DNA from: Neisseria yangbaofengii
GTDB lineage: Bacteria > Pseudomonadota > Gammaproteobacteria > Burkholderiales > Neisseriaceae
Reading direction: 5' to 3'
Length of the DNA stretch: 64,000 nucleotides
NCBI RefSeq assembly: GCF_014898075.1
Contig: NZ_CP062976.1
Coordinates: forward strand, 992,001 to 1,056,000
Below, piece after piece: positions 60,647 through 64,000 of this stretch. Each line of letters opens with the position of its first letter. Position 1 is the first letter of the stretch. Under the pieces are notes generated by a model, which worked only from the letters and a program-made list of their open reading frames with translations, searched no databases and had not been told where the DNA came from. The position numbers and the translations under genes were made by a program.

Positions 60647-61981
60647 TTACTGGTTTTCCGCTTCTTCAAAGCCGACCACTTCCAAGCCGAAGCCGGTTAA
60701 GCCGGTAAAGGTGGACGGTTTGCCCAAGACGCGCAGTTTGTTGACATTAAGGTTGGCCAAAATTTGTGCGCCGATGCCATAGTTTTTACTGTCCCATTTA
60801 AAGGCTTGGTTTGCGCCTTTCGGCAGGGTGCGGTCGAGTAGGGAGGCGCCGTCTTCCGTACGGTGCATCAAAATGACCACGCCGCTTTCGGCTTGTTGAA
60901 TGCGGGCCAAGGCTTGCGGCAACGACCAAGAATGGCGTGGATTCGGCGAGATGAAATCCATGGCGCTGAACGGCTCATGCACGCGCACTAAGGTTTCGTT
61001 TTCAGCGGTCGGTGTGCCTTTTACCAAGGCCAAATGGGTTTCGCCGGTTAATTTATCGACGTAAACATGTTGTTGGAACATGCCCCAAGGTGTGTTTACC
61101 GGTGAGTCGCCCATTTCTTCCAACAGGTTTTCGGTGCGGCTGCGGTATTCGATTAAGTCGGTAATCGTGCCGATTTTCAGGCCGTGGGTTTTGGCAAATT
61201 CAATCAGTTCGGGCATACGGGCCATGGTGCCGTCGTCGTTGATGATTTCGCAGATAACCGCCGCCGGAATCAGGCCGCACATTTGCGCCAAATCAACGCC
61301 GGCTTCGGTGTGTCCGGCACGCACCAACACGCCGCCTTTCTGCGCCCGCAGCGGGAAAATATGGCCGGGTTGGACGATGTCTTCAGGTTTGGCAGACGGC
61401 GAAACGGCGGTTTGAATGGTCAGCGCGCGATCGGCGGCGGAAATGCCGGTGGCAATACCGTGGGCTGCTTCGATGGAAACGGTAAAATTGGTGCCGTATT
61501 GCGCACCGTTTTTCTGCGTCATCATCGGCAGGCCGAGTTTTTCTACCATTTCGCTTTCCATCGGCAGGCAGACCAAACCGCGGGCGTGTTTGATCATAAA
61601 ATTGATGGCTTCGGGGGTGACGAATTGCGCCGCCATCAGTAAATCGCCTTCGTTTTCACGGTCTTCGGCATCGGTGATGATGACCATTTTACCGGCTTTG
61701 ATGTCGGCTAAAATTTCTGGAATGGTGGCAATATTCATGGCTTTGCTTTCTTTAAAGTCGGATGGAGTGGGTGGGTGTAGGGTGTCGAGCCACATTTCGG
61801 GCATGGCGGCATCATGCTCTATTTTTCGGGCTTTTTTCTCACCGAAGGATTTGTTTTTCAATAAAGCGGAGAGTTCGCCCTGATTGATGCCGGTTGCCTC
61901 AACCAATCGGGCTTGCTGACCGCCGCATTGACGGTTAATCCATAGTCTCAGGTTGTGGCGGCGCAATTCGGTAATGGTCAT
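60647..61981 (-). CDS. ribB: 3,4-dihydroxy-2-butanone-4-phosphate synthase with N-terminal HTH-like and C-terminal RibA-like domains
   Basis: 444 aa. Residues 1-80 look like a helix-turn-helix: LRRHNLRLWINRQCGGQQAR then LVEATGINQGELSALLKNKS. From Met82 the RibB domain has TDAEDRENEGDLLMAAQF, RGLVCLPM and HIFPLRAQKGGVLVRAGHTE then AGVDLAQMCGL. The last ~145 residues follow the RibA fold (THLALVKGTP, LVRVHEPFSAM) but lack the zinc cysteines and catalytic residues of GTP cyclohydrolase II, so that half is probably inactive. The first start has AGGACACATC before it; the internal ATG (61738) has only GAAAG. It provides the four-carbon unit for riboflavin. Confidence 0.9.
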   Translation of the reverse strand: MTITELRRHNLRLWINRQCGGQQARLVEATGINQGELSALLKNKSFGEKKARKIEHDAAMPEMWLDTLHPPTPSDFKESKAMNIATIPEILADIKAGKMVIITDAEDRENEGDLLMAAQFVTPEAINFMIKHARGLVCLPMESEMVEKLGLPMMTQKNGAQYGTNFTVSIEAAHGIATGISAADRALTIQTAVSPSAKPEDIVQPGHIFPLRAQKGGVLVRAGHTEAGVDLAQMCGLIPAAVICEIINDDGTMARMPELIEFAKTHGLKIGTITDLIEYRSRTENLLEEMGDSPVNTPWGMFQQHVYVDKLTGETHLALVKGTPTAENETLVRVHEPFSAMDFISPNPRHSWSLPQALARIQQAESGVVILMHRTEDGASLLDRTLPKGANQAFKWDSKNYGIGAQILANLNVNKLRVLGKPSTFTGLTGFGLEVVGFEEAENQ

Positions 61982-62011
61982 GATGTGTCCTGTGTGTGAG
62001 AACGTAGTCGG

Positions 62012-62040
62012 ATTGTAGTCCCGGTTTTATCAAAAAGCAA
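62012..62040 (-). promoter_or_regulatory. sigma-70-type promoter of ribB
   Basis: TTGCTT, 17-base spacer, TACAAT on the minus strand, ~30 bases before the ATG at 61981. No FMN riboswitch core fits between. Confidence 0.6.
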
Positions 62041-62044
62041 ATTT

Positions 62045-62079
62045 GGTAATATGGGTAATTTATATTACTTTATAGTAAT
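62045..62079. promoter_or_regulatory. four GTAAT/ATTAC boxes upstream of the ribB promoter
   Basis: GGTAAT at 62045 and 62054, ATTAC at 62064 and AGTAAT at 62074 give two inverted and two direct arrangements directly next to the -35. A possible operator for the HTH domain fused to RibB (inference). Confidence 0.35.
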
Positions 62080-62096
62080 TTCGAATGATAAAAACT

Positions 62097-62136
62097 AGGC
62101 CGTCTGAAACGTAAAATCAGGTTTTCAGACGGCCTT
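62097..62136. terminator. DUS-pair hairpin between divergent genes
   Basis: AGGCCGTCTGAAAC is paired with TTTTCAGACGGCCT. It stands upstream of both ribB and the DUF4230 gene and so does not end either of them. Confidence 0.6.
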
Positions 62137-62205
62137 TGTTATTGAAATTTCATCAAAGGCAGCCATATCGGCATTTGATTTCATTAAAAGTTTCAAGGTT
62201 ATGCA

Positions 62206-62808
62206 ATGAAGATATTTTTTCGCCGGCTGCCGGTGTTGTTGCTGATTGCGGCAGCGGCGGCAGGCGGTTGGTTTTATCATGAACGCGTTGTACAAGAGCA
62301 AACTGAAGTATTGTCGCGAGAAGGTGTGCTGACGCAAATCAAGCAGCTCAACCGCTTGGAAAGTACGGCGTTTTATATCGATACCATTATCCGTACTGAG
62401 AAAAAAGGCGACTGGCGCAAGTTGTGGCAGGATGCGCAAAGCGGTTTGTTTATCGTGCGCGGCAAAGTGTTGGCCGGTGTCGATTTGGATAAAATAACCG
62501 CTGATAATGTGAACATCATCGATGGAAAAGTCATCGTCAGCCTGCCGGAAGTGGAAATCCTCAGCGTGGATTTGGAAGATATCGAGGTTTACGACATTCA
62601 AACCGGTTCGCTGAATATTTTGCCGATGGATAAAGCGGTGTTTAAAACCGTGCAAGAGCAGGCGCGCAAGCAGGTGCTCACCGGTGCGTGTAAAGCCGAT
62701 ATTTTGAAGAATGCGACCACGCAAGCGCAACGGCAGCTGGAAGACTTGTTTAGATTAACGCAAACGCAAGTGTCGATTTATCCGGCTGCAGTGCCGGTGT
62801 GTAAGTAG
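62206..62808 (+). CDS. membrane-anchored DUF4230 protein
   Basis: 200 aa. One N-terminal membrane helix (LPVLLLIAAAAAGGWFY, residues 8-24), then a soluble DUF4230 domain: LTQIKQLNRLESTAFYIDTI, GKVLAGVDLDKI, DGKVIVSLPEVEILSVDLED and VFKTVQEQARKQVLTGACKA. It would lie outside the inner membrane. No function is established for the family. The ATG at 62206 has a modest ribosome site (CAAGGTTATGCA). It is ended by a DUS hairpin. Confidence 0.85.
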   Translation: MKIFFRRLPVLLLIAAAAAGGWFYHERVVQEQTEVLSREGVLTQIKQLNRLESTAFYIDTIIRTEKKGDWRKLWQDAQSGLFIVRGKVLAGVDLDKITADNVNIIDGKVIVSLPEVEILSVDLEDIEVYDIQTGSLNILPMDKAVFKTVQEQARKQVLTGACKADILKNATTQAQRQLEDLFRLTQTQVSIYPAAVPVCK

Positions 62809-62821
62809 AAAATTGAATGAT

Positions 62822-62860
62822 AAAAGGCCGTCTGAAAATTGTTTTTCAGACGGCCTTTGT
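62822..62860. terminator. DUS-pair hairpin between convergent genes
   Basis: AAAAGGCCGTCTGAAAA is paired with TTTTTCAGACGGCCTTT. Confidence 0.85.
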
Positions 62861-62885
62861 TGTTGGTTTTGTTGAGTTGTATTTT

Positions 62886-63764
62886 TCAGACGGCTTTCAT
62901 CCTGTATTCACTCGGATTGCTGCCGAACTGTTTTTTAAACGCTTTGCTGAAGCATTCGGGATTATCATAGCCTGCCAGTTGTGCGGCCTGATAAACGGTT
63001 TGCGCCTGTTTGAGTGCGCTGCGCGCTCGGTTGAGACGGTATTCGCGATGATAACGCGCAATGCTGGTGTGGAAAGTTGTCTGAAAATCCCGTTGCAGAG
63101 TGGTCGGATTGGTATTGCACAGGCGGGCAAACGTTTCGATATTTTCATTAAAATGCCGCGGATCGTGCAGAAGCGTGATGAGTTTTTGCAGGCGTTTGCG
63201 GGCTAAAGTTTCATCGCTTGGAATGACGGGAAACAGCGTTTGCAAAACTTCGCCCATCAGCAGCAGCATTTGACCGTGGCGGTGGAAGTTTTGCCAGATT
63301 TCCGGTTTTTCAGATACGGATAAGAGATTGTTTAAATGCATCTGTATAGAGGCAGTCGGGTGAAAATAATGGGGTTCGAGATGGCTGCTGCGAAACAGGC
63401 GCAAAACTTCGGGCGGACAGCCCATTTGTGCCAGCAGCTGACTGCTGCAAAACAAAACCAATTCATTTTGTCGCCCGCTGTAGAAAATTTTGCGGCCGTC
63501 TGTTGGCTGGTTGACCGGTAGCAATACGGCAGTTTGGGAATCCGAAGCATGAAGGAAAACCTCACGCTTGCCTAATTGCAGGTGAGTAGTGCCTTCAAGC
63601 GTGAAAATCAGGCGCAGATCAGGGTCGAAGCGGACTTCTGATTCTATCTGGGATAGTGTTTGCAGTTCGGCATATTTCAACTCTAAACCATCGGTAAAAC
63701 GACAAATACTGATGTGGCCTGTCTGCATATGGTTGCTGATGGGGAAACGGTTGTAATGATTCAT
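62886..63764 (-). CDS. AraC-family regulator (MpeR-like), divergent from a TonB receptor
   Basis: 292 aa. The C-terminal double HTH is typical: NENIETFARLCNTNPTTLQR and YHREYRLNRARSALKQAQTV, then AAQLAGYDNPECFSKAFKKQ and FGSNPSEYRMKAV. The N-terminal ~180 residues are a sensing domain of the type found in siderophore-responsive AraC regulators (PchR, MpeR). The position next to a Fur-controlled TonB-dependent receptor supports a role as its xenosiderophore-responsive activator. The ATG at 63764 gives MNHYNRFPISNH; an upstream frame to 63821 overlaps the regulatory region. Confidence 0.85.
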   Translation of the reverse strand: MNHYNRFPISNHMQTGHISICRFTDGLELKYAELQTLSQIESEVRFDPDLRLIFTLEGTTHLQLGKREVFLHASDSQTAVLLPVNQPTDGRKIFYSGRQNELVLFCSSQLLAQMGCPPEVLRLFRSSHLEPHYFHPTASIQMHLNNLLSVSEKPEIWQNFHRHGQMLLLMGEVLQTLFPVIPSDETLARKRLQKLITLLHDPRHFNENIETFARLCNTNPTTLQRDFQTTFHTSIARYHREYRLNRARSALKQAQTVYQAAQLAGYDNPECFSKAFKKQFGSNPSEYRMKAV

Positions 63765-63831
63765 TTTCGGTGGGGATAAAATTGCGGAAAATTCGGGTAT
63801 CAGTATAGCAAAAACTGACATAATAAGCTTT

Positions 63832-63846
63832 TAATAATTATTATCA
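63832..63846. promoter_or_regulatory. Fur box between the AraC gene and the TonB receptor gene
   Basis: TAATAATTATTATCA matches the 7-1-7 consensus TGATAATNATTATCA at 14 of 15 positions (the N counted as a match), 20 bases before the receptor start codon. Confidence 0.75.
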
Positions 63847-63865
63847 GTTAGATTAGGAGGCTATA

Positions 63866-64000
63866 ATGAATTACCGTTTAATTATCGGTTTTTCGCTGCT
63901 GCCCACCGTATTGGCAATTCAGGCTGTTTATGCCCAAGATACTGTGGAATTAGAAACTGTTGAAGTGGCGGGGCAACGAAACGCGGCGCGTTACCAGTAT
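63866..64000 (+). CDS. TonB-dependent outer-membrane receptor, partial (5' end only)
   Basis: The first 45 codons are in the window: MNYRLIIGFSLLPTVLAIQA is a signal peptide, and DTVELETVEVAGQRNA is the TonB-box/plug start. ATG follows TAGGAGGCTATA, the best ribosome site in the window. The Fur box directly upstream and the divergent AraC regulator make a siderophore receptor (FetA/FrpB-like) likely; ligand specificity lies beyond base 64000. Confidence 0.85.
   Translation, partial: MNYRLIIGFSLLPTVLAIQAVYAQDTVELETVEVAGQRNAARYQY

Noticed and set aside
61990-62100. FMN riboswitch upstream of ribB
   Set aside because: The conserved AGGGC...GGGTGAAATTCCC..ACCGGCGG core is absent and the leader of about 30 bases is too short.

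Overview
The window is a bacterial chromosome segment from the genus Neisseria, most likely a commensal. The 10-mer GCCGTCTGAA occurs dozens of times, mostly in the AG dialect of the neisserial DNA uptake sequence (AGGCCGTCTGAA) and mostly as inverted pairs that act as terminators. Only two copies in the ATGCCGTCTGAA dialect were noticed. Two 106-bp Correia-type elements, one dRS3 repeat and a near-complete match to the Neisseria polysaccharea amylosucrase support this. The species cannot be fixed from the sequence alone.

Layout. 1-16 kb: partial nnrD, a cytochrome b, tadA-miaA-aroA, a class V aminotransferase and a LysR regulator, purM, an AI-2E-type permease, MTA/MTI phosphorylase, mogA, amylosucrase and a YheS-type ABC-F protein. 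16-27 kb: a small exported protein, a decayed patch with an IS630-type remnant, a membrane protein usually labelled site-specific recombinase, trxB, a lipoprotein, a leader-controlled 168-aa gene, cysJ, glyA and a nitroreductase pair. 27-39.8 kb: ydcH-like, recB, Dyp peroxidase, a phosphoesterase, a methyltransferase, leuA, a pirin pseudogene, purE and an operon of DUF3460, O-methyltransferase and a CpoB-like lipoprotein. 39.8-56 kb: pcnB, mutL, yagU, fghA, an rRNA-type methyltransferase, an RNA helicase, mltD, a methyltransferase, mutM, an acyltransferase, a peroxiredoxin-glutaredoxin hybrid and lpdA. 56-64 kb: rhodanese, a DUF302 pseudogene, an IS3 element, a phage-like fragment, aldehyde dehydrogenase, GNAT, ribB, DUF4230, an AraC regulator and the start of a TonB-dependent receptor under a Fur box.

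Most genes are housekeeping and stand alone or in pairs, each closed by a DUS hairpin. The most interesting signals are regulatory. (1) At 22.07-22.39 kb on the minus strand, a TATAAT box is followed by a 26-codon hydrophobic ORF, then a 25-codon leader dense in Tyr/Phe/Trp codons, then RNA segments able to fold as mutually exclusive hairpins ending in a U-rich terminator. This has the architecture of a ribosome-mediated attenuator, placed before an unrecognised 168-aa gene. (2) Two biosynthetic enzymes, LeuA and RibB, each carry an in-frame N-terminal domain of about 80 residues that looks like a helix-turn-helix, followed by an internal ATG where the ordinary enzyme would begin, which suggests self-regulating enzymes. 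(3) Correia elements occur both as full 106-bp copies and as 18-bp solo palindromes.

No tRNA, rRNA or CRISPR array was recognised.
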